A stretch of 37,078 nt of DNA from Gammaproteobacteria bacterium (GTDB lineage Bacteria > Pseudomonadota > Gammaproteobacteria > Eutrophobiales > Eutrophobiaceae): assembly GCA_028819495.1 (NCBI GenBank), contig JAPPLI010000189.1:1-37078 (forward strand), written 5' to 3'. The notes beneath the pieces were generated by a model. The model did no database searches. It was not told the DNA's origin and saw nothing but the letters and a program-made list of their open reading frames with translations. Shown here one piece after another: positions 30,982 through 37,078 of the stretch. Within the stretch, counting starts at the first letter, position 1. Each line of letters begins with the position of its first letter. The position numbers and the translations under genes are program-made.

Positions 30982-31016
30982 GAAGTACCTCATGCCTGTT
31001 TTACGGCGTTACTTCC
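30982..31016. repeat. 35-bp hairpin repeat, copy 3
   Basis: This copy begins GAAGTACCTCATGCC and ends GCGTTACTTCC, with the same pairing ends as copy 1. It has two differences from copy 1. Confidence 0.7.
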
Positions 31017-31182
31017 CTCGTATGCCTGCCCTGCTTGTGCAGGGTGTGTTACTACTTAAAACCATGTTTTGGCGTATGAAAAGCGCAGTTTAAGCCTGTT
31101 GAAAGCAGGTTTTGTTTGGTGGTTTCCCTTTATTATCAGTAACTTCTGCCATTTTGAACTGGCCTGACCCCTTGAGTTCTCA

Positions 31183-31379
31183 GTGCAGCAGTTCCGGACC
31201 TTCATTGAAGGCAGCTGGCAAAACCAGTAGACTCATGCGGTAGTATTAAAGGATATTCCCTCACCTCTGGCGGGAAACGAGAAGACTTTACTGAAAAGGA
31301 GGATAAAATGAGTTACGTCGAAAAGCCGGATTGGCAAAAGTCTCTGGAACACCATGAAGAACTGTGTACAGAACGATAT
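31183..31379 (+). repeat. 197-bp direct duplication, copy B
   Basis: This block matches 26196-26392 with seven differences. After it the sequence departs abruptly and the next gene starts 15 bases later. It contains the ribosome site and the first 23 codons or so of the small membrane protein gene, so a truncated peptide could be made from 31310. Confidence 0.85.
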
Positions 31380-31393
31380 TGGATGAGGGAATC

Positions 31394-32041
31394 ATGGAAC
31401 TGAACATCGAAGAACAACTCGGCGCGGTGGAGCGCACCGTGTCGTCGCTAGAACGCGACGGGCAACCGGCCCGCGCGGTCAGGCTCGCTCGGACCTACGC
31501 AACTACGGTCGATGATCTATGGGACGCGGTGACGAGCGCCGAACGCATAGCGCGGTGGTTTCTCCCGGTAACCGGCGACCTCGAATTCGGCGGCCGATAC
31601 CAGCTGGAGGGGAACGCGGGCGGCACGATCACACACTGCGAGCGTCCGTCCTTTCTGGCGTTAACCTGGGAGTTCGGCGGCGAGGTGAATTGGGTGGAAG
31701 TGCGGCTTGCGGACGCGGATGCCGACGGCGGCGGCGCGCGCCTTGCGCTAACGCACACGGCGCTGCTCTCGGATCGGTGGCTGGAGTTCGGTCCCGGTGC
31801 CGTTGGTGTCGGCTGGGAAATGGGCTTGCTCGGAATGGACCTTCATTTGACCCGGCCGAGCGAACCGAAGATCGACGACGAGACGTTCCACACAACGCCC
31901 CAGGGAAAGGCGCTCCTCACCGGCAGCAGCGAGGGGTGGTACCAGGCAGCCATCGCCGCCGGAACGGACCCCGAGGTTGCGCGCGCCGCCACGAAGCGAA
32001 CGACCGCCTTCTACACCGGTGCCACGGTCGCGTCAGCCTGA
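31394..32041 (+). CDS. SRPBCC (AHSA1-like) domain protein
   Basis: This 215-residue protein has an SRPBCC/AHSA1 fold signature: LARTYATTVDDLWDAVTSAERIARWFLPV near 30-60, GGRYQLEGNAGGTITHCERP near 65-85, LTWEFGG and a long C-terminal helix. Members bind hydrophobic ligands or act as Hsp90 co-chaperone-like or stress proteins. The ATG at 31394 follows GAGGGAATC, a fair ribosome site; a GTG ten codons earlier lies in the duplicated block. GC content is high. It is the last gene before tRNA-Ser and so the first gene of the probable island. An ArsR-type regulator often accompanies such genes, but none is seen here. Confidence 0.82.
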   Translation: MELNIEEQLGAVERTVSSLERDGQPARAVRLARTYATTVDDLWDAVTSAERIARWFLPVTGDLEFGGRYQLEGNAGGTITHCERPSFLALTWEFGGEVNWVEVRLADADADGGGARLALTHTALLSDRWLEFGPGAVGVGWEMGLLGMDLHLTRPSEPKIDDETFHTTPQGKALLTGSSEGWYQAAIAAGTDPEVARAATKRTTAFYTGATVASA

Positions 32042-32119
32042 TGCACGCCTTCGACGTGCGCGGCGACCCGGTGCGGCGGCACACCCTCGAGCGGCATCAG
32101 AGCGGTCAACACAGGTTCG

Positions 32120-32193
32120 TGCCCCTAAGCCTTACAGTTTTGTGGTACGAATTGGGGTACGAGAAACATAACTTATTGTTTACATTGATATAT
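32120..32193. other. Candidate island junction next to the tRNA-Ser 3' end
   Basis: The sequence TGGTACGAATTGGGGTACGA carries two similar GGTACGA units and lies on the 3' side of tRNA-Ser, where tyrosine recombinases usually insert DNA. Base composition and gene content change across this point. No copy of the tRNA end and no integrase gene is found in the window, so this is a suggestion only. Confidence 0.35.
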
Positions 32194-32284
32194 TGGCGGA
32201 GAGAGAGGGATTCGAACCCTCGATGGGCTTTTAACCCATACTCCCTTAGCAGGGGAGCGCCTTCAGCCACTCGGCCACCTCTCC
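32194..32284 (-). tRNA. serX: tRNA-Ser (anticodon GCT)
   Basis: On the minus strand this reads GGAGAGGTGGCCGAGTGGCT at its 5' end and TCTCTCCGCCA at its 3' end, with the CCA encoded. The anticodon stem CTCCC/GGGAG holds the loop CTGCTAA, giving anticodon GCT, which reads AGC and AGU. A long variable arm (TATGGGTTAAAAGCCCATC) follows, as in serine tRNAs, and the T-loop GGTTCGAATCC is intact. The gene symbol is tentative. Confidence 0.95.
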
Positions 32285-32355
32285 GTAAGGCGGGCCGGTG
32301 GGACCGGCCCGGATATGTCTGTATACGAGTCCTTAGCTCCTATACACAGTGCTGA

Positions 32356-32634
32356 TTACGTATTTCCGTCATTATCCTCCGCTTCTCCATCACTGTCCTC
32401 CGAAGCTCCGTCGCCGTCCTCCGGTTCATCCATGTATTCCTGGGCAAGCTGTTCTTTTGCCTTCTTGACCTTTTCAAGCTGGATGCGTTCGTAGATTTCC
32501 TCCCGGTGTACCGCTATTTCTTTGGGAGCGTTGACTCCGATCCGGACCTGGTTGCCGCGTATTCCGAGTATGGTTACATTGACATCATCCCCGATCATCA
32601 GAGACTCGCCAATCCTGCGTGTTAATATCAACAT
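32356..32634 (-). CDS. csrA: Carbon storage regulator CsrA with acidic C-terminal extension
   Basis: Residues 1-60 match CsrA throughout ([18 protein letters not shown], then [19 protein letters not shown]), including the C-terminal R in VHREE used in RNA binding. CsrA dimers bind GGA motifs in mRNA and control translation. The usual length is about 61-65 residues; here the protein has 92 because of a tail of some 28 residues rich in Asp and Glu ([20 protein letters not shown]). AGGAG precedes the ATG. Its place between lysC and tRNA-Ser is the standard gammaproteobacterial order. The acidic tail could compete with RNA, but that is a guess. Confidence 0.96.
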   Translation of the reverse strand: MLILTRRIGESLMIGDDVNVTILGIRGNQVRIGVNAPKEIAVHREEIYERIQLEKVKKAKEQLAQEYMDEPEDGDGASEDSDGEAEDNDGNT

Positions 32635-32707
32635 CTTCTTTTCTCCTGTTTATTCCCTAGGTAGTAACTATATTAGCCTTTTTCGATGATAAATGCTTTA
32701 TAAAAAA

Positions 32708-33952
32708 TTACCCTGCAGCATCATCGATTACATTGTCATCGCCCTCAAGACCGAAAGCGGAGTGTAACGTCCTTACACCCAGTTCCAGGTACTTCTCGTC
32801 GACGACCACCGATATCTTTATCTCGGAGGTGGATATCATCTGTATATTGATACCCTCGCCGGCCAGCGCCGAGAACATTTTACTTGCGATCCCGGCATGG
32901 GAACGCATGCCCACCCCCACAACTGAAATCTTGACAATCCGGTCATCTGCCAGGACTTCTTTCGCGTCCAGGTTCCGGGCAGTTTTTTCCAGCAGCGCAC
33001 TGGCCTTGCCGAAATCATTCCGGTGCACGGTGAAGGTAAAATCAGTCAACTGATCCACGCCGACATTCTGCACGATCATATCAACCTCAATGTCGGCCTC
33101 CGCAATCGGATTCAATATCGCGCCGGCGATGCCGGGCCTGTCCGGCACGCCGCGCAGTGTGAGTTTTGCTTCGTCTCGGTTATGGGCAATGCCCGCTATC
33201 AGCGCCCGTTCCATTTCTTCATCCTCGTCTGTGATCAAGGTGCCCGGGCCTTCTTCAAAGGAAGACAGGACACGTAATGGTACTTTATATTTGTTGGCGA
33301 ATTCGACTGAGCGTATCTGCAGCACCTTCGCCCCCAGGCTGGCCAGTTCCAGCATCTCCTCGTAGGCTATCCTGTCCATGCGCCTGGCGCCTGGCACGAT
33401 CCGGGGGTCTGCGGTGTACACGCCGTCCACGTCAGTATAAATCCTGCATTCGGCGGCATTCAGCGCCACCGCCATGGCAACGGCCGTGGTGTCGGTGCCC
33501 CCGCGCCCGAGCGTGGTGATATTGCCGTTTTCGTCAATGCCCTGGAAACCCGCGATGACGACTATCTTGTTATCCACCAGGTCTTTTTTGACCCGCATCG
33601 CCTCGATATCGATGATCCGGGCCTTGTTGTGGACGTTGTCCGTGAGAATATGGACCTGTCCGCCGGTATAGGAAACGGCAGGATAACCATGTTCCTGCAA
33701 TACCATGCTCAACAGGGCGATGGTCACCTGTTCACCGGTTGACATCAGCACGTCAAGCTCCCGGGAATCCGGGTTTTTTGCCACCTGTCCCGCCAGTTTG
33801 ATAAGCCGGTCCGTCTCACCGGCCATGGCGGAGAGAACCACTACCACCTGGTGGCCCTGTTTGCGCGTTGCAATGACGATATCGGCAACCGCCTTGATCC
33901 GTTCCACCGTCGCGACAGAGGTACCGCCGAATTTTTCCACTATCAGAGCCAT
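32708..33952 (-). CDS. lysC: Aspartate kinase
   Basis: This 414-residue enzyme phosphorylates aspartate, the first step towards lysine, threonine and methionine. The N-terminal KFGGTSV (residues 7-13) and the FQGIDENGNITTLGRGGTDTTA block near 155 are kinase hallmarks; two ACT domains occupy about 265-400 and would give feedback control by amino acids. Full length matches the common bacterial alpha-type enzyme. It starts two bases after the alanyl-tRNA synthetase stop, so both are likely on one message. It is followed by csrA after a 73-base gap. All features fit a functional core gene. Confidence 0.97.
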   Translation of the reverse strand: MALIVEKFGGTSVATVERIKAVADIVIATRKQGHQVVVVLSAMAGETDRLIKLAGQVAKNPDSRELDVLMSTGEQVTIALLSMVLQEHGYPAVSYTGGQVHILTDNVHNKARIIDIEAMRVKKDLVDNKIVVIAGFQGIDENGNITTLGRGGTDTTAVAMAVALNAAECRIYTDVDGVYTADPRIVPGARRMDRIAYEEMLELASLGAKVLQIRSVEFANKYKVPLRVLSSFEEGPGTLITDEDEEMERALIAGIAHNRDEAKLTLRGVPDRPGIAGAILNPIAEADIEVDMIVQNVGVDQLTDFTFTVHRNDFGKASALLEKTARNLDAKEVLADDRIVKISVVGVGMRSHAGIASKMFSALAGEGINIQMISTSEIKISVVVDEKYLELGVRTLHSAFGLEGDDNVIDDAAG

Positions 33953-33953
33953 A

Positions 33954-36566
33954 TCAACCAGTTTTTTGTGTCACCCAGGCCGGAACGCTTGCCAGCGCGT
34001 CTTGCAGCGCGGACGGATCATTGCCGCCGGCCTGGGCCAGGTCCGGACGGCCTCCCCCCTTCCCGCCCACCTGCTGCGCGACAAAATTGATCAGTTCGCC
34101 GGCCTGTACCCTGTCCGTGCTGTCTTTCGTCACTCCCGCCACCAGGCTGACTTTATCACCTTTGACCGTGGCGAGCACTATGACCGCGGTGCCCAGTTTA
34201 CTCTTCAACTGATCGACCGTATCCCGCAAGGTTTTCGGGTCGGCCCCATCCATGTTGCGGGCAAGGACATGAATACCATTGACGAGCTCAGCCTGTTCAC
34301 CCAGTTCCGCGCCGGCCCGGCTGGCCATTTTGCCCTTTACCTGTTCCAGTTCCTTCTCCATGCGCCTGGAATTCTCCAGTACCTGCTCCAGCCTGGCTGC
34401 CAGTTTGTCCCGGCCGGATTTCAGCAACCGCGCCAGTTCGGCCAACTGCGCTTCTTCGGCCTCGACCAGGGCCAGCGCGCCAAGTCCCGTGACGGCCTCA
34501 ATCCGGCGAATGCCCGCGGCAATCCCCGTCTCGGCAATGAACTTGAACAGGCCGATGTCACCGGCGCGCCCCACGTGGGTGCCGCCGCATAACTCCACCG
34601 AAAAATCGCCGCCGATGTTCAATACCCGGACCTGTTCATCGTATTTCTCACCGAACAGGGACATGGCGCCCGACTTCAGCGCTTCATCCAGCGGCATCAT
34701 GCGGATTTCGGTATCGATGTTCTCCAGTATCTTGCGGTTGACCAGCCGTTCGATCTGCAACAATTGCTGTTCCGAAACCGGCTCCGGATGGGAAAAGTCA
34801 AAGCGCAACCGGTCCGGCGCCACCAGGGAACCCTGCTGGGTCACATGCTCGCCCAGCACCTCTCGCAACGCCGCGTGCAGCAGGTGCGTGGCAGAGTGGT
34901 TGCGCACCGTGTTGATGCGCGTGGCGGGGTCGACCCGGGCCGTCACCTCCTGCCCGGTCTGCAGGATCCCGCTGCTTACCCTGCCCAGGTGCACGTGAGC
35001 GTTTCCCTGCTTTTGCGTATCTTCGACCGTGAATACGCCCGTATCCGATACCAGTTCGCCCTGGTCGCCGACCTGGCCGCCGGATTCCGCGTAGAACGGG
35101 GTCCGGTCCAGTATCACTGCGCCGGATTGACCCTCTTCGATATGCTCGACCATCTGGTTGTCCTGCAGCAAGGCAGTTACCTGCCCGGTGACGTGCAGGG
35201 AATCGTAACCTTCGAAACCTGAGGCGTGGTTCTTCAACTCGGGAAGTATGGAGACGTCCGCGGCAAACCTGTTCGCCTCCCGCGCCCGCCGGCGCTGCTC
35301 CTCCATGCACTGTTCAAAGCCCTCCATATCCAGCTTGAGGTTGCGTTCACGGGCAATATCGGCGGTCAGGTCAACGGGGAAACCGTAAGTATCATACAGC
35401 TTGAACACGACTTCGCCCGGGATAGTGCCGGAGGCCAGCGCGCCGACTGCGGCTTCCAGGTGTTTAAGTCCCTGCTCCAGGGTTTCCGCAAACCGTTCTT
35501 CCTCCTGCTTCAGGGTATTCGTTACGAATTCCCCGGCCCTGCTCAATTCCGGGCAGGCTTCTCCCATGATGGAGTCCAGGGGTTCCACCAGCTTATGGAA
35601 GAACGGCTCATTCAGGCCCAGCTTGGACCCGTGGCGCAGCGCCCGGCGGATGATTCGGCGCAGTACGTAGCCCCTGCCCTCGTTGGCCGGGATGACGCCG
35701 TCCGCCACCAGGAAGGCGCAGGAACGGATATGATCGGCAATCACCCGGGTTGAGACAAGGTCCGTAGCGCTATCCCCTGCGAGGGATTGCACCGCATCGA
35801 TCAGGGGGCGGAACAGGTCCGTTTGATAGTTGTTTCGCACGCCCTGCAGCAGCGCTGCGGTCCGCTCCAGGCCCAGGCCCGTATCGACTGATGGTTTCGG
35901 CAGGGGATGCATTTTGCCTTGCGCATCCCGGTTGAACTCCATGAACACCAGGTTCCAGATCTCCACGTAGCGGTCGCCGTCCTGCTCCGCGCTGCCGGGC
36001 GGGCCGCCGGGCACGTCGGCGCCGTAATCGTAAAAGATCTCACTGCACGGTCCGCAGGGACCCGTATCGCCCATCGACCAGAAATTGTCTTTCTCTCCGC
36101 AACGGCTGAACCGGTCCTTATCGACTCCGACCTGTTCCAGCCAGATGGCCTCGGCATCCGCATCATCATGGAAGACGGTAACCCAGAGCTTCTCTGCAGG
36201 GATGGCCAGTTCCCCGGTAAGGAACTCCCAGGCATAATGGATGGCCTGTTCCTTGAAATAGTCTCCGAAACTGAAATTACCCAGCATCTCGAAAAAAGTG
36301 TGGTGGCGGGCGGTGTATCCGACATTTTCCAGGTCGTTGTGTTTGCCCCCGGCGCGCACGCAGCGCTGGGCAGTTACGGCGCGCGCGCAGGCGCGTTGCT
36401 CAAGGCCCAGGAATACCTCCTTGAACTGCACCATGCCGGCGTTGGTGAACAGCAGCGTCGGATCATTGGCCGGCACCAGGGGTGAACTTGCCACCACCTC
36501 GTGCCCGCGCCGGTTGAAAAAATCCAGAAACCGCCGGCGAATGTCATTTGCCTCCATATACTTCAT
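33954..36566 (-). CDS. alaS: Alanyl-tRNA synthetase
   Basis: This 870-residue synthetase charges tRNA-Ala. The N-terminal class II catalytic core starts with [17 protein letters not shown] and [22 protein letters not shown]. The editing domain carries HSATH and the later CGGTH zinc site, which clears mischarged Ser and Gly, and the C-terminal C-Ala domain ([24 protein letters not shown]) ends the protein. Length is normal for bacteria. It lies 8 bases after recX and 1 base before lysC on the same strand, so the gene run recX-alaS-lysC may be one operon. No disruption is visible. Confidence 0.98.
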   Translation of the reverse strand: MKYMEANDIRRRFLDFFNRRGHEVVASSPLVPANDPTLLFTNAGMVQFKEVFLGLEQRACARAVTAQRCVRAGGKHNDLENVGYTARHHTFFEMLGNFSFGDYFKEQAIHYAWEFLTGELAIPAEKLWVTVFHDDADAEAIWLEQVGVDKDRFSRCGEKDNFWSMGDTGPCGPCSEIFYDYGADVPGGPPGSAEQDGDRYVEIWNLVFMEFNRDAQGKMHPLPKPSVDTGLGLERTAALLQGVRNNYQTDLFRPLIDAVQSLAGDSATDLVSTRVIADHIRSCAFLVADGVIPANEGRGYVLRRIIRRALRHGSKLGLNEPFFHKLVEPLDSIMGEACPELSRAGEFVTNTLKQEEERFAETLEQGLKHLEAAVGALASGTIPGEVVFKLYDTYGFPVDLTADIARERNLKLDMEGFEQCMEEQRRRAREANRFAADVSILPELKNHASGFEGYDSLHVTGQVTALLQDNQMVEHIEEGQSGAVILDRTPFYAESGGQVGDQGELVSDTGVFTVEDTQKQGNAHVHLGRVSSGILQTGQEVTARVDPATRINTVRNHSATHLLHAALREVLGEHVTQQGSLVAPDRLRFDFSHPEPVSEQQLLQIERLVNRKILENIDTEIRMMPLDEALKSGAMSLFGEKYDEQVRVLNIGGDFSVELCGGTHVGRAGDIGLFKFIAETGIAAGIRRIEAVTGLGALALVEAEEAQLAELARLLKSGRDKLAARLEQVLENSRRMEKELEQVKGKMASRAGAELGEQAELVNGIHVLARNMDGADPKTLRDTVDQLKSKLGTAVIVLATVKGDKVSLVAGVTKDSTDRVQAGELINFVAQQVGGKGGGRPDLAQAGGNDPSALQDALASVPAWVTQKTG

Positions 36567-36574
36567 CCTGTCCG

Positions 36575-37027
36575 CTATTCGCTGTTGTTGAATTCTCTAC
36601 GAATTTGCTCTGAGGTAAAACCGCGATACTGCAGAAAACGTGATTGTCTTGCCTGCTCCCTGAAATCCATGGGCGCCTGCCGGCCGAATTTCTTCTGCCG
36701 CACCGCCCGGATTCGCTCCTCCCAGTCCAAATCCATGGCCGTAAATACCTGCCTTACCAGTTCATCGCCCAGTCCGCGCTCACCCAACTCCCGGGAGATA
36801 TGCAACGGTCCGTAACCTTTTGCAACGCGGCCCCGGACATACGCTTCGGCGAAGCGCGCATCATCCTGCATCCCCGCAGACTTGAGACCCGCGAGGACTT
36901 CTCCCACCGCTTCCGGGGCGAACCCGCGCGCCGCCAGCTTCACCTGCAGTTCCCGCTCGGAGTGCTCGCGCCTGGCGAGCAGGTCCAGAGCCCGTTGCCT
37001 GATTACCGCTGTCTGATCACTGCTCAG
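36575..37027 (-). CDS. recX: Regulatory protein RecX, probable CTG start
   Basis: RecX binds RecA filaments and limits their activity. The family pattern continues upstream of the first GTG in this frame: [19 protein letters not shown] is plain RecX sequence, then [15 protein letters not shown] and the terminal [17 protein letters not shown]. No ATG, GTG or TTG lies between the in-frame stop and this conserved region. A CTG at 37027 follows GGAGGA by nine bases and overlaps the recA stop (CTGA), so I take it as the start, giving 150 residues, the usual size. Translation would be coupled to RecA. An alternative is initiation at the internal GTG at 36943, which would remove a conserved helix. 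Confidence 0.85.
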   Translation of the reverse strand: MSSDQTAVIRQRALDLLARREHSERELQVKLAARGFAPEAVGEVLAGLKSAGMQDDARFAEAYVRGRVAKGYGPLHISRELGERGLGDELVRQVFTAMDLDWEERIRAVRQKKFGRQAPMDFREQARQSRFLQYRGFTSEQIRREFNNSE

Positions 37028-37078
37028 ACCGGCGTTTCCTCCGCCGGTTTCGCGGTTTCAGCCTGCGGCAACGCCTTG
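37024..37078 (-). CDS. recA: Recombinase A, C-terminal end only
   Basis: The last 17 codons of a gene running in from the right edge read [17 protein letters not shown] and stop at 37024-37026. The run is acidic and rich in alanine, proline and glutamate, as in RecA C-terminal tails, and it directly precedes recX, the usual neighbour. Only the tail is visible, so identification rests mainly on gene order. Confidence 0.75.
   Translation of the reverse strand, partial: KALPQAETAKPAEETPV

Larger units (their letters stand above)
30433..31393. other. 961-base non-coding stretch with repeats
   Basis: No convincing gene is seen here. It contains GTGACATATCAC, with four-base inverted arms, at 30650-30661; the 16-bp motif at 30864-30879; the 35-bp hairpin at 30982-31016; and copy B of the 197-bp duplication at 31183-31379, including a cut-off copy of the small membrane protein gene from 31310. 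The part near 30.4-30.7 kb is AT-rich and may hold the restriction-modification promoter. Confidence 0.6.

Noticed and set aside
26555..31016. A CRISPR array, because of repeated 35-bp units
   Set aside because: Only three copies exist, kilobases apart, with genes between them; no regular spacers or cas genes are present.
33705..34592. Open frame of 295 codons opposite alaS and lysC
   Set aside because: It crosses the junction of two well-supported core genes on the other strand and has no family resemblance.

Overview
The window looks like a chromosome segment of a gammaproteobacterium. The right-hand 5 kb, read leftwards on the minus strand, has the order recA(3' end)-recX-alaS-lysC-csrA-tRNA-Ser(GCT), a core arrangement typical of that class. 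Everything left of the tRNA is accessory in character, so the 3' end of tRNA-Ser is the probable edge of an inserted island, although no integrase gene is visible. The left 22.8 kb is visibly AT-rich; most genes from 22.8 kb to the tRNA, outside the restriction-modification locus, are visibly GC-rich.

Positions 1-22825 hold a coherent catabolic cluster for a nitrogen heterocycle, most likely an N-methylated purine or a related compound. On the minus strand are a TonB-dependent receptor, a Rieske oxygenase, an MFS transporter, an amidohydrolase and a shortened second MFS transporter. Divergent from it, on the plus strand, are a second Rieske oxygenase with the cluster's only recognisable reductase, a CDA-fold deaminase, a GcvT/LigM-like methyl transfer protein, and a split methylenetetrahydrofolate reductase (MetV plus MetF). 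Facing these on the minus strand are a two-subunit molybdenum hydroxylase of the xanthine dehydrogenase family and a LysR regulator. Further right are an isopenicillin-N-synthase-like oxygenase, two more Rieske oxygenases, and a divergent pair of related phosphoribosyltransferases. My model is import; oxidative demethylation by four oxygenases sharing one reductase; methyl disposal through tetrahydrofolate; deamination and ring hydroxylation; then salvage by phosphoribosylation. The families are read from sequence, but the substrate is inferred.

Two non-coding element families tie the cluster together. A 56-bp element (4 mismatches) lies upstream of both the second Rieske gene and the molybdenum hydroxylase operon. 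A 38-bp element (6 mismatches) lies 91-92 bases upstream of both the TonB receptor and the GcvT-like gene. These look like shared promoter/operator sequences.

Positions 22826-32193 are a patchwork of unrelated accessory genes: an ADP-ribosylglycohydrolase-like protein, a DUF924 protein, a haloalkane-dehalogenase-like enzyme with an apparent antitoxin tail, a broken PIN toxin, a small membrane protein, a metallophosphoesterase, an orphan HTH antitoxin, a tandem-repeat protein, a CfrBI-like type II restriction-modification pair and an SRPBCC protein. They are interspersed with short repeats: three copies of a 35-bp hairpin, two copies of a 16-bp motif, and a 197-bp direct duplication about 5 kb apart that brackets the restriction-modification locus.
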